Positions 16,536 to 24,808 of a stretch of DNA of 64,000 nt are shown here, piece after piece (within the stretch, counting starts at the first letter, position 1; each line of letters begins with the position of its first letter). Where the stretch lies: assembly GCA_964399165.1 (NCBI GenBank), contig CAYNPO010000017.1:7481-71480 (forward strand), given 5' to 3'. The notes beneath the pieces are model-generated. The model was given only the letters and a program-made list of their open reading frames with translations. It ran no database searches and was not told where the DNA came from. This stretch comes from UBA6144 sp964399165 (GTDB taxonomy: Bacteria > Bdellovibrionota > Bacteriovoracia > Bacteriovoracales > Bacteriovoracaceae). The translations under genes were made by a program, and so were the position numbers.

Positions 16536-16837
16536 CAACGAAAGAAAAGAAGATTCTTGAAGAGAAGAAGATCCCTGAGGATTTCATCCGAGCGAACTTT
16601 GATCAAATGCTCTCGATTTTGGGTGGTTATGCCTTGGAAGTAGATGCACAACTTAAAATCTCTGAGAAGTATCGAACAGATGAAGAAATGGAAGTATTTA
16701 GGCATGGGCAGACCCACGGTATCGCGTCGACGATGCTTTACTTGAGTAGCTTCATGAGTGGGGATGATTTAGACTTCGAGACACTCAAGAAAGAAATTCG
16801 TGAGGCCGCTAAGGCAGATTCGAAAGAGTCCAAGTGA
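16532..16837 (+). CDS. Third gene of the toxin-antitoxin-like operon, unknown
   Basis: A 101-residue acidic, helical protein (Glu/Lys-rich ends; middle LGGYALEVDAQLKISEKYRT and HGIASTMLYLSSFMSGDDLD). I do not recognise the family. Its start overlaps the antitoxin-like gene by 4 bp, so it is translationally coupled and probably part of the same system. It is the last gene of the island; the stop adjoins the right TGCTAC repeats. Confidence 0.6.
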   Translation: MTTKEKKILEEKKIPEDFIRANFDQMLSILGGYALEVDAQLKISEKYRTDEEMEVFRHGQTHGIASTMLYLSSFMSGDDLDFETLKKEIREAAKADSKESK

Positions 16838-16858
16838 TGCTACTTTAGTGCTACTTCT
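16837..16858 (+). repeat. Two TGCTAC direct repeats at 11-bp spacing, right end
   Basis: ATGCTACTTTA begins at 16837 and GTGCTACTTCT at 16848, the same repeat unit and 11-bp period as at 3634-3666. They lie 30-50 bp inside the right attachment-like repeat and are arm-type integrase site candidates. Confidence 0.55.
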
Positions 16859-16885
16859 TCTTTAACCGGAAGGGATCATTCAAAA

Positions 16886-16901
16886 CCCGTCGCTTCCACC
16901 A
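16886..16901 (+). repeat. Right attachment-like repeat (attR candidate)
   Basis: CCCGTCGCTTCCACCA, identical over 16 bases to 3482-3497. Flanking bases differ on both sides (A before and A after, versus T and C), which sets the repeat length at 16. Confidence 0.65.
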
Positions 16902-17076
16902 ATTTCAGTACCACGGATGGTGCTTAGCTGAATCGTCCAGCTTCAAGCGACCTGCGTAGTTGCGCCACCACTTCTACCCGCACGACATCGTGTAAAGATT
17001 ATCGACTTTTTGGATCGCCGGTGACATTCCCCATGCTCCAGCTATATCCCGTGACACACACATCTGGAGAAACACC

Positions 17077-17448
17077 ATGAGAATTTTAGTGTCCCTTGTC
17101 TTATCCCTTGTTTCCTTTTCCGCGTCAGCCGTTTGTCAAAGGGTGATTGATGGTTCAAGGTCGACATGGCTTAAGGTGGAGCAGGAGTTCATCGAATCCG
17201 ATGTCGTAAGCGAGGCGATCTCCCAACAAGAAGCCGAACTGCAGGTCCGTTGCGCCGAGGGCAGAGCTACGATCACGTCCGTGCCTTTCTATAACCGTGC
17301 CGAATATTCGTCTATCTGTGAAGGAGCGTCTGGCAGAGTGAGAGTCACAGTCAGGGCGAGGATGCGTTACTCCCTTTGTCGGGATAATCCCACAACCTAC
17401 GCTACCTACAGCTTTTTGGGTGTTTCCATCAGGCCTTTAATTCCCTAA
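17077..17448 (+). CDS. Small secreted protein of unknown function
   Basis: 123 residues with a clear signal peptide (residues 1-18, SASA) and a mature part rich in beta-prone residues. It has four Cys (CQRV, VRCAEG, SICEGASG, SLCRDN) that could make two disulfides. A GGAGAAA site precedes the ATG. No family is recognised. It is the first gene right of the metal island, in a pocket of small secreted proteins. Confidence 0.6.
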   Translation: MRILVSLVLSLVSFSASAVCQRVIDGSRSTWLKVEQEFIESDVVSEAISQQEAELQVRCAEGRATITSVPFYNRAEYSSICEGASGRVRVTVRARMRYSLCRDNPTTYATYSFLGVSIRPLIP

Positions 17449-17653
17449 TGACTTTCCCTGGATGGCAAGTCGCATAGGGGCTCCTTTGCTAAGGGATATT
17501 TAAGCAAGTGGTCTCGCTGGCTTCCTCCAGGGAATGTTCACGGCTTGCTAAGACAACGCCATATCGCTCGAGGTAGCCTCTACAACACTAGGTCTGGGTG
17601 ACCGGCTGCTTTTGTGAGTTGACATGAGGCGCAACTCGATAGAAAGTCCGCCC

Positions 17654-17941
17654 ATGAATAAATCCATCTTTGTTTCTGGTTTCGCGGCAGCACTCTTTCT
17701 GGTTTCGGGGGTGGTGCACGCCGATAACATTTGTCATCGCCGTGCCGAGGCACGCCGCCACACGGCCATCAGCCAGGCGCGGCAGGCGTACACGATTCGT
17801 GTGAGAAGTTGCCAGACCATGCCATCTCCTGACCGTGCCGAGCAATGCATCCGGGCTGCGCGGGCGACTTTTGAACGTAGTTCTCAAGCTGCTCGGTTAC
17901 GCTACGCTCGGGATGTTCGGGCCTGCGGGACTGAGACTTAA
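17654..17941 (+). CDS. Small secreted Arg/Cys-rich protein
   Basis: 95 residues after choosing the ATG at 17654, which begins a signal peptide (MNKSIFVSGFAAALF...VHA). The mature part is helical, rich in Arg and Ala, with four spaced Cys (NICHRR, RSCQTM, EQCIRA, RACGTE) that suggest two disulfide-linked helices. Not assigned to a family. Weak promoter and ribosome signals leave some doubt that it is expressed. Confidence 0.5.
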   Translation: MNKSIFVSGFAAALFLVSGVVHADNICHRRAEARRHTAISQARQAYTIRVRSCQTMPSPDRAEQCIRAARATFERSSQAARLRYARDVRACGTET

Positions 17942-18010
17942 CCCTCACGGCGGCATGTAAATATTTCATCCTTTGCTAGGCGAGGCGCCGTTTCGCCGTA
18001 GCATGGCAGG

Positions 18011-18787
18011 ATGAAAAATCTCCTGATCCTCGCTCTCTGGGTGGCAGGCGCGGCCCACGCCCAACAGGTCACCTTGACCCCCGAGCTGGTCTCGCGGGCC
18101 CTCGGTGGACGTGAGTCCGGCCCCTTCGCCCAATCCAAGCGGATGGGCTGTGCCGAGTTGCAATCACAGCTTCCCCGGCTCACCCGTCGCTACCGCATCG
18201 CCCTCTCGCCGAACGGTGACTTTGATTGCCCCAACCGTAGCACCTCGCTCATCGAGGCCCTGTTGATGGTGGAGGAGATGGACCGGCGCGTGCCCGGGGA
18301 GCTGGCGATATCACAGGCGATCCAGCAGCACGCCCGAAGCATCGAAATTACGGGGCAGGCCAACCCCATCGGGGCCCTCGGCTTCAATACGGATGGCCGT
18401 TTTATCGAGGTTTTCGACGGGGGCGTGGCCCAAGGGCCAGAGTTCATGGCCGCGGCCCTGGCCCACGAAATCCGGCACGCCGATGGGCCCCGGCACGAGG
18501 TATGCGTGGCCGGGCCCTTGGCGGGCGTTCCCGCCTGCGACTCGGCCCTGCCCGCTTGGAGCAATTGGAAGGACGGTGGCTCCTATGTCTACGAGCTGGC
18601 CTTCCAGCGTCTCGCCATCCAGCAGAGGCTTCCGGGCTATCAGAGGTACGTGCGCCAGTTCATCGGCAACTTGCACATCCGCTTCAATCAGAGACCCTCG
18701 ATGGAACTCCTAGACGCCTGGATCGGGCCCGAGTTGCTGGAGACGGAGCGCGAGTTCGTGGACCAGGTCCGCGCGCGGTACTACTGA
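18011..18787 (+). CDS. Secreted protein with an HExxH metalloprotease-like motif
   Basis: 258 residues with a signal peptide (1-17, AHA). A helix AAALAHEIRHADGPRHE carries H152-E153-x-x-H156, the zinc-binding and catalytic motif of many metallopeptidases. The nearby DGPRHEVC could supply a third ligand. Four Cys (C47, C73, C165, C175) may form disulfides outside the cytoplasm. No family name can be given. A secreted or periplasmic protease is likely but untested, since short HExxH matches can occur by chance. Confidence 0.6.
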   Translation: MKNLLILALWVAGAAHAQQVTLTPELVSRALGGRESGPFAQSKRMGCAELQSQLPRLTRRYRIALSPNGDFDCPNRSTSLIEALLMVEEMDRRVPGELAISQAIQQHARSIEITGQANPIGALGFNTDGRFIEVFDGGVAQGPEFMAAALAHEIRHADGPRHEVCVAGPLAGVPACDSALPAWSNWKDGGSYVYELAFQRLAIQQRLPGYQRYVRQFIGNLHIRFNQRPSMELLDAWIGPELLETEREFVDQVRARYY

Positions 18788-18813
18788 GGGCGAAGGTCTG
18801 GTTTGGCTGAACG

Positions 18814-20010
18814 TCACCCTACAAGGTCGCAGTAACCAAGTACTCCCGCCAGTGCGATCAACCACGCCGAGTTGACCTTGAACTTCATCAGCAGCCCTAG
18901 GCTAACAGCGAAGGCGATTGCCCCATAGGGTGAGCCCACCGTTCCCTTGGCCAAAATGAAACCCGCGCCGGCCATGAGGCTGAGAGAGGCCACGTTCAGG
19001 CCGTCCAGCACGGGAGAGGTCCATCTGGAGCGGCGAAGGGCGGGAAGAAGAGGGGCGCTGAGCGCCACGAAGGCGAAGGCCGGCGCGAAGATCCCCACCG
19101 TGGCGGTGACCGCGCCCACGTTGCCTGAGATCAAGTAGCCGATGAAGGTGGCGGTGGTGAACACCGGGCCGGGGGTGAATTGGCCCACGGCGATGGCGTC
19201 GATGAGCTGCTGCTGCGTGATCCAACTGTACTTGTCCACCAGATCGTTCTGGAGGAAGGCGATCAGGACATACCCGCTGCCAAAGAGTACCGACCCCACC
19301 TTGGCGAAGTACCCGAAGAGGGCCTCGGGGGGAGGGATGAGGCGCTGGGCGGTTTGTCCCCAGGCGCGCGCTAGGGGCTGGAGGAGGCCAGTCCCCATGA
19401 GCAGGAAAAGGGCGGCGCGGTCCGTGGGAGGCCGGCGCATGAGGCGAAGCGCGAGGTTAAGGGCCGCGATGAGGAACAGGATCAGGATCTCGTTGCCCCA
19501 GACGAGGTAGAGGACAAGGGCGAGCACGGCCAATCCAGCCAGGATGCGGTTCTTCAAGGCGGAGCGGGAGAGATTCCAGATGGCCTGGGCCACGACGGCC
19601 AGGATCACGGGCTTGATCGCGAGGAAGACGGACTGGAAGGCCGGCAGGGAGCCGAACTTGACGTATGACCAGGCGATGGCCCACACGATCAGGAAGGCGG
19701 GCCCGATGAAGGCGATCCCGGCGGTGACCAGCCCCCGCCAACCCGCCATCTTGTGCCCCACGTGGATGGCCATCTCGGTGGAGTTTGGTCCGGGGATCAG
19801 GTTGGTGGCCCCGAGGAGGTCCAGGAACTCCTCGGGCGAGAGCCATCGCCGGCGGCGGACGACCTCTTCTTCCATCATGGCGATATGGGCTGCGGGCCCA
19901 CCGAAGGCCGTGGTGCCGAGCCGGAGAAACAGCAGCGCGATTTCGGAGAGGGTGGGGCGTTGGGCGGGGAGCGGGGAGGAGTCAGGGGTCATGGACTGAG
20001 CTTCCCGCAT
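18814..20010 (-). CDS. chrA: Chromate transporter, CHR family
   Basis: 398 residues made of two homologous membrane halves. The N-half holds the family signatures FLRLGTTAFGGPAAHIAMM and the GPNSTE loop. The C-half repeats them as KVGSVLFGSGYVLIAFLQND and GPVFTTATFIGY. ChrA proteins export chromate from the cytoplasm. The length is that of the long, bidomain form. It follows the murein endopeptidase gene on the same strand after 29 bp that include a small CCTGA/TCAGG dyad. An alternative ATG lies six codons in. Confidence 0.92.
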   Translation of the reverse strand: MREAQSMTPDSSPLPAQRPTLSEIALLFLRLGTTAFGGPAAHIAMMEEEVVRRRRWLSPEEFLDLLGATNLIPGPNSTEMAIHVGHKMAGWRGLVTAGIAFIGPAFLIVWAIAWSYVKFGSLPAFQSVFLAIKPVILAVVAQAIWNLSRSALKNRILAGLAVLALVLYLVWGNEILILFLIAALNLALRLMRRPPTDRAALFLLMGTGLLQPLARAWGQTAQRLIPPPEALFGYFAKVGSVLFGSGYVLIAFLQNDLVDKYSWITQQQLIDAIAVGQFTPGPVFTTATFIGYLISGNVGAVTATVGIFAPAFAFVALSAPLLPALRRSRWTSPVLDGLNVASLSLMAGAGFILAKGTVGSPYGAIAFAVSLGLLMKFKVNSAWLIALAGVLGYCDLVG

Positions 20011-20039
20011 TTTCCTGATTCAGGAAAGCATAAGCTGCC

Positions 20040-20684
20040 CTATTCGAGAGGCAAACAGCCGCTGGGAGGGCAGCGCAGGCGCACGTGCATGTGGTCCGCG
20101 TGGTTGTCCACGTGAAGGAGGCTGTTGATCACGCGCTGGTGGGAACGGAATTCCCCTTGTGAGCGGGCGTAGCGGATCAACTCGTCCTTGATCACCTGGT
20201 CCACGAAGATCCGGGCCACGTTGCCGTGGCGGTGGAGGGCCTTCATGAGCTCCCAGTTCCTTTCTACGTCGAAATTCTCGGTCACCGTCCCTTCGGCCAC
20301 CATGCTGGGGGCGAAGTGGTACTGGCGGGGCCTCGGCACATGCTCGACCCCGTCGTTCTTGTAGTACCCGATGTCCACGTCCAGACCATTCTGGTGGGAA
20401 AGGTGCTCCGAGATGGGGCCGCCGAACTGCGCGCTGATTTCCTCGACCTGCAGGCGGTCCCGTCCGGGCACGTGAAGTTCCGCTGCGACCGCCCTGATCA
20501 TGGACACGAGACTGGCGTCGCCCCAGTAGTTCCCGAATTCACGGAAGAGCTGCACGTAGCCCGGGCCTTCGGCGTCCAGGGCCACGGCATTTTCCAGTTG
20601 TCCGTTGGAATAGGAGCCCCTGGGGGTGGCCAGGGCCGTGGCGCTGAAAAGGGCGAGAAGGGGGAGGAGAAAGATTGTGCGCAT
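20040..20684 (-). CDS. mepA: Penicillin-insensitive murein endopeptidase (MepA, M74 family)
   Basis: 214 residues with a signal peptide (1-19). The LAS metallopeptidase zinc motifs are both present: SEHLSHQNGLDVDIGYY with H97-x6-D104, and near the end HVDNHADHMHVRLRCPPSGC. MepA cleaves the D-Ala-mDAP cross-link in the periplasm. The start at 20684 begins the signal peptide; a longer in-frame extension upstream looks non-coding. In predatory bacteria such enzymes also act on prey walls, but that use cannot be seen here. Confidence 0.9.
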   Translation of the reverse strand: MRTIFLLPLLALFSATALATPRGSYSNGQLENAVALDAEGPGYVQLFREFGNYWGDASLVSMIRAVAAELHVPGRDRLQVEEISAQFGGPISEHLSHQNGLDVDIGYYKNDGVEHVPRPRQYHFAPSMVAEGTVTENFDVERNWELMKALHRHGNVARIFVDQVIKDELIRYARSQGEFRSHQRVINSLLHVDNHADHMHVRLRCPPSGCLPLE

Positions 20685-20814
20685 AGGACCATGGTACCCG
20701 CCCCCGAGGCGAGGGGGCCGAGCTTTGAAGAAATTACAGGGTGCTAAGTCGTTGACAGCACGGGACCCTTCGGGGTTTAGTGGAAGCAATCGTGTTGAGG
20801 CGTTCTGATCCATT

Positions 20815-20830
20815 TCCCCCGCCTCCACCA
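20815..20830 (+). repeat. Third, degenerate attachment-like sequence
   Basis: TCCCCCGCCTCCACCA matches the 16-bp repeat at 12 positions and keeps the tRNA/tmRNA 3'-end layout, ending CGCCTCC-A-CCA. It lies 52 bp before the SNF2 gene. It may be an older island boundary, or chance. Confidence 0.35.
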
Positions 20831-20882
20831 AATCTTGCGTGCCACCGAAAGTGACGGTGGGCGCCCTTATGTGTCGGAGCTT

Positions 20883-23800
20883 ATGGACCAACCACCACGC
20901 TCATCCCGCCGCCGCCGTCGCGGAAGATCCCGCCCCCAGCGGCAACCTCTCAACCAAGGTCAGCAGCCGGAGAACACCCCGGCGGGTGGGGGCGGGCAGA
21001 CGCCCAATGGCCCGCTGTCGCTGGAGCAACGCTGCGTTCGGCAGTTTCCTAAAACCGCCCTTTCCCGCGGCCGCCACTACTATGCCCGCGGGCACGTTTC
21101 CAACCCCACCTGGACCGGCCAGGAGTGCGTCCTGATGGTGCAAGGAACGGGCGGGAACTACGCCGTCCACTTTGACTTCTCCCAGGCCACTACCGCGGGA
21201 GTACTCCCCGTCACCTGCGCTTGCCCCGCCTTCGCAAAAGGCGCGATCTGCAAACACCTGTGGGCAGCCATCCTGCAAACGGAAAGGGCGAGTCCCCCGG
21301 GGATGGTGCCCGAGAGCGGCCAGCTCAGGATCGTGCGCGAGAATGTGCGCCCGCGCCGGGAACACAACGGCCCCGCGGCCCTGGACAAGAATGAGCCCGT
21401 CTCCTGGCAAAAAGACAATTGGAAGGAGCGCCTCGACCAAATCCAAGGTGTGGTGAATCTTCCTTCTGCCCGCACCCCCCTGACGTTCTCCGCCTGCTTC
21501 GTGATTTCCGCTTCTGAAGCGGCGACCACGGGCAGGCTCGTGATGGACCTGTGGGCCCGCAGCCGCTCGCTCAACGGGGAGCTCGGCCCCTTGCGGCCCA
21601 ACCGCGTGTCCAACCAGGGCGTGTCCGCCTACGACACCAAAGACCAGGCGATCCTCACCACCTTGATCAAAACCTCCAACCAGCACACCTTCACCCTGCC
21701 GGGTCGTGGCAGCAATCTGTCCGTGACCCGTTTCGTAGTGGACCCGACCTTGGAAGGATACCTGCTGCCGCTTCTGGCGGAGTCGGGTAGGCTCTTCCTC
21801 TCCCGCGGTTCAACTGGCGCCCCGGACTCCGCCGAGCGCCCCATGCGCATCGATTCAGAGGCTTCTTGGGTTTTGGAACTTAAGCTCATGCCCAGCGGCC
21901 CCGACCATTACCGCCTCGACGGAACATTGGCCCGGCCCGGCGAGCACCGCTCCCTCAGCGCGCCGGTGGCGGTCCTGCGCAGCGGTTTCCTGATTTTCGA
22001 CGAGCGCATCGGACGCTTCGCTGATCCCCACCATGCCAACTGGGCCCTCGCCATCCGTCGCGGGGGCGACTTCCTCGTGCCCCGGGAAGAGGGCGACCAG
22101 TTCCTCACCCGCACTGTCCTCGATCCTTCTTCGCCCAAAATCACCTGGCCCGGGGACCTGAATTGGACCACCGAGGCCGTTCTGCCCAAACCCATCGGCG
22201 TCTTCAAGCCCCTGGGCAACGACCCGTCCACCGGCCGCATGGTGCTCACGGTGAGTTTCGACTACGCGGGCCGGGAAGTCCCCCTTGCCGAGACCGCCTC
22301 GAGCTTCGTGGACGCCGCAAGCAAGAAGCTCATCACTCGCAACCGGGACTACGAAGAGCAGACTCTGGTCAAGGCCATGAAGATCATGCGCGACACCCTG
22401 GGTACCGGCACCGTTCCCACCGGTGACATGCACCGGGCGGCCCAGGAGTTGGTGGAGGCCGGTTGGACCATTTACATCGAAGGCAAAAAGCTCCGGGTCT
22501 CCCAAGACTTCTCCATGAACGTGAGTTCCGGCACCGACTGGTTCGACCTCACCATGGACCTGGACTTCGGAGACGTGCCCGTCAGCCAGATCGAGCTCCT
22601 CAAGGCCCTGGAGGCCAAGAGCGGGCTGGTGAAGCTCTCGGATGGCTCCGTGGGCATGCTGCCCCAGAACTGGGTCAACCAGTTCGCCTCTCTGGGACAG
22701 TTCGGCGAAGTGACCGACGATGGAGGCCTGCGCTTCAGCAGGTCCCAGGGGCTGCTGCTGAACGCGGTACTGGCCGACGACGAGCGCGTCCAGGTGGACG
22801 ACGACTTCCAGGCCTTCCGTGACAAGGTCCAAAAATTCGAAGGCGTCAAAACCGCCAAGGCCCCCGCGGGCTTCAAAGGCGAGCTGCGCAACTACCAAAA
22901 GGAAGGCCTCACCTGGCTGCGCTTCCTCGAGGAGTTCGAGACCGGCGGCATCCTGGCCGACGACATGGGTCTGGGTAAAACCATCCAGGTTTTGGCGTTC
23001 CTGCTCGGACGTGCCAAGAAAAAGACCAAAACCAAAAAACCCTGCGTGGTCATCACGCCCAAGAGCTTGGCCTTCAATTGGATGGATGAGGGGCAGAAGT
23101 TCGCGCCGACCCTGAAGATGGTGCGCTACGGTGGGCCCGGCCGCTCCCTCACTGACCTCGAAGGCGCGGATGTCGTCGTCACCACCTACGGGACTTTGCG
23201 CGCGGACATCGAGCAACTGCAAAACGTCGAGTTCGACGTCGCGATCATCGACGAGGCCCAGGCGATCAAGAACGCCAAATCCCAGTCTGCCGTGGCCTGC
23301 AAACAAATCAAGGCAGGCCTCAAGATCGCGCTCACCGGCACGCCCATCGAAAACTCCCTTAACGACCTGCTCTCCATCCTGGAATTCACCAACCCGGGTC
23401 TGCTCGGCACCACGGAAATCAAGCAAGACGCCCAGGCGGGACTCGCCAAGGTGCTCAAACCCTTCATGCTCCGGCGCACGAAAGAGAAAGTCCTCACAGA
23501 GCTCCCGGACAAGTCCGAGCAGGTGCTCTACTGCGAGATGGGCGAAGCGGAGAAGCAGGTCTACGCCGCCATCCGCGAGCGCTACCGCGGCTCCCTGGAC
23601 GAGAAGATCAAGAAAGGCGGCCTGGGCAAATCCAAGCTCCACGTGCTCGAGGCGCTCCTGCGCTTGCGGCAAGCCGCCAGCCACATTGGTCTGGTGGATC
23701 CGTCCAAGATCGCCGAGCCAAGTGCCAAGATCCAGCAACTCATCCGGCACATGCAGGAAGTCATCCAGGAAGGGCACAAGGTGCTGGTGTTCTCGCAGTT

Positions 23801-24227
23801 CACCTCGCTTCTCTCCATCGTGCGCACGCGGCTGGAGGAAGAGAAGATCACCTACGAGTACCTGGACGGACAGACCGAGGACCGGAAGACTCCGGTGGAG
23901 CGGTTCCAGACGGATCCGGCCTGCCCGGCGTTTTTAATTAGTTTGAAAGCGGGTGGTACGGGGTTGAATCTCACGGCCGCTGACTATGTGTTCATCCTGG
24001 ATCCTTGGTGGAACCCCGCGGTTGAGGCCCAGGCCATTGGGCGGGCGCACCGGATGGGGCAAGCCAATAAGGTCATTGCTTACCGGATGATTGCGAAGGG
24101 CACCGTGGAAGAGAAAATCTTGGATCTGCAGAAGACCAAGAAGGACCTAGCCGAGTCGATCGTGTCGGAGGATGGGGACTTCATGAAGAAGCTGACGAAG
24201 GAAGATTTGGAGATGTTGTTGGGGTGA
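20883..24227 (+). CDS. SWIM zinc-finger SNF2-family ATPase
   Basis: About 1114 residues. The Arg-rich N-terminus is followed by a SWIM zinc finger (C112-x-C114 ... C123-x-H125 in CACPAFAKGAICKH). A long middle domain precedes the SNF2 motor: motif I DDMGLGKTIQ (near residue 695), DEAQ box IIDEAQAIKN (near 790), LTGTPIEN, LRRTKEKVL, and motif VI QAIGRAHRMGQ near the end. It is a double-stranded DNA translocase of the bacterial HepA/Snf2 type, probably remodelling protein-DNA complexes. This ATG is chosen because it has a GGAG site; the upstream extension overlaps the attachment-like repeat. Confidence 0.9.
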   Translation: MDQPPRSSRRRRRGRSRPQRQPLNQGQQPENTPAGGGGQTPNGPLSLEQRCVRQFPKTALSRGRHYYARGHVSNPTWTGQECVLMVQGTGGNYAVHFDFSQATTAGVLPVTCACPAFAKGAICKHLWAAILQTERASPPGMVPESGQLRIVRENVRPRREHNGPAALDKNEPVSWQKDNWKERLDQIQGVVNLPSARTPLTFSACFVISASEAATTGRLVMDLWARSRSLNGELGPLRPNRVSNQGVSAYDTKDQAILTTLIKTSNQHTFTLPGRGSNLSVTRFVVDPTLEGYLLPLLAESGRLFLSRGSTGAPDSAERPMRIDSEASWVLELKLMPSGPDHYRLDGTLARPGEHRSLSAPVAVLRSGFLIFDERIGRFADPHHANWALAIRRGGDFLVPREEGDQFLTRTVLDPSSPKITWPGDLNWTTEAVLPKPIGVFKPLGNDPSTGRMVLTVSFDYAGREVPLAETASSFVDAASKKLITRNRDYEEQTLVKAMKIMRDTLGTGTVPTGDMHRAAQELVEAGWTIYIEGKKLRVSQDFSMNVSSGTDWFDLTMDLDFGDVPVSQIELLKALEAKSGLVKLSDGSVGMLPQNWVNQFASLGQFGEVTDDGGLRFSRSQGLLLNAVLADDERVQVDDDFQAFRDKVQKFEGVKTAKAPAGFKGELRNYQKEGLTWLRFLEEFETGGILADDMGLGKTIQVLAFLLGRAKKKTKTKKPCVVITPKSLAFNWMDEGQKFAPTLKMVRYGGPGRSLTDLEGADVVVTTYGTLRADIEQLQNVEFDVAIIDEAQAIKNAKSQSAVACKQIKAGLKIALTGTPIENSLNDLLSILEFTNPGLLGTTEIKQDAQAGLAKVLKPFMLRRTKEKVLTELPDKSEQVLYCEMGEAEKQVYAAIRERYRGSLDEKIKKGGLGKSKLHVLEALLRLRQAASHIGLVDPSKIAEPSAKIQQLIRHMQEVIQEGHKVLVFSQFTSLLSIVRTRLEEEKITYEYLDGQTEDRKTPVERFQTDPACPAFLISLKAGGTGLNLTAADYVFILDPWWNPAVEAQAIGRAHRMGQANKVIAYRMIAKGTVEEKILDLQKTKKDLAESIVSEDGDFMKKLTKEDLEMLLG

Positions 24228-24231
24228 AAAC

Positions 24232-24651
24232 GTGAAAAAAGATATTATTGCCTTTGCCATTACCCTAGTACTCACAGGCTGCGCCCTATTTAGGGAGGTG
24301 GTTCAAACTCCTCAGCGCTCTATTCGAGATTCTAAATGTTACGAGTCCCAAAAGTTTAAAGTCTTGCAGATTCTAGACGACGGAGTGCTAGTGCACATAT
24401 GCCCTACATCCTTTCCTTCTTTTTACAGTAATGCTTTTGATGCATGTATTATGAAGGGCGAGTTGGGGTTTATTGAGCTAGACCCTAAAAAGCACGATTT
24501 GGTGGATGAGCAGAATGTAGAGGTTCCAAGCGCTAAGTGTATGCAAAGCGCTGGGACTTATAGCTACTTGGCTGGCAAAGATAAAATTAAGAAAACCATC
24601 AGAAGAGTCAAAATCGTCGAATCCCAAATCCCGAATCCGGCTTTTAAGTAA
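24232..24651 (+). CDS. Small lipoprotein of unknown function, lower GC
   Basis: 139 residues starting at a GTG, with a lipoprotein signal (LVLTGC, Cys at residue 17), so it is anchored to the membrane. The mature part has five Cys or so and no known domain. It starts 4 bp after the SNF2 stop but is clearly poorer in GC and uses AT-rich codons, like the helicase segment that follows. It probably came with that segment. Confidence 0.6.
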   Translation: MKKDIIAFAITLVLTGCALFREVVQTPQRSIRDSKCYESQKFKVLQILDDGVLVHICPTSFPSFYSNAFDACIMKGELGFIELDPKKHDLVDEQNVEVPSAKCMQSAGTYSYLAGKDKIKKTIRRVKIVESQIPNPAFK

Positions 24652-24699
24652 GGCCATTCGGGCTGTGAGGGAAGTTCGAGAACACCCAACCCTATTTAG

Positions 24700-24808
24700 T
24701 CCTTCCCATCCGTCTTCTATCGCCACGGCACAGGCTTCTCTTCATCCACGCAATCGGGTGAGGAGATGTCAGCCGAAAATTTAACCAGCAGGACGTCGTT
24801 GGCGCGTT
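24700..24808. repeat. Left copy of an imperfect ~108-bp direct repeat
   Basis: Beginning TCCTTCCCATCCGTC, this stretch aligns along its length with 27539-27646, the 3' end of the CIS tape-measure-like gene. Shared blocks include ATCCACG.CAATCGG.TGAGG.AGATG and CCAGCAGGA.GTCGT. In this copy the frame is broken. The two copies flank the helicase/MazG/acetyltransferase segment. Confidence 0.65.

Larger units (their letters stand above)
3482..16901 (+). mobile_element. Integrative element carrying metal-efflux genes and a tyrosine integrase
   Basis: A 16-bp direct repeat, CCCGTCGCTTCCACCA, occurs at 3482-3497 and 16886-16901. Its layout (5-nt T-stem strand, 7-nt acceptor strand, A, then CCA) is that of a tRNA or tmRNA 3' end, a standard target of tyrosine integrases. 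Between the repeats lie an integrase with all catalytic residues, an excisionase-like HTH protein, a toxin-antitoxin-like trio, an Xre regulator and a metal-efflux operon. TGCTAC repeats at 11-bp spacing lie just inside both ends. No intact tRNA body adjoins either copy, so the target gene may lie left of the window with other islands in between. Confidence 0.65.

Noticed and set aside
20008..20028. CCTGA/TCAGG dyad between mepA and chrA as an operator
   Set aside because: Only 5-7 bp arms with no partner site elsewhere, and it overlaps the ribosome-binding region of chrA; too weak to call.
22892..23777. Long open frames opposite and in the +1 frame of the SNF2 gene
   Set aside because: They are by-products of GC-rich codon bias in a clearly coding gene; no domains or start signals.
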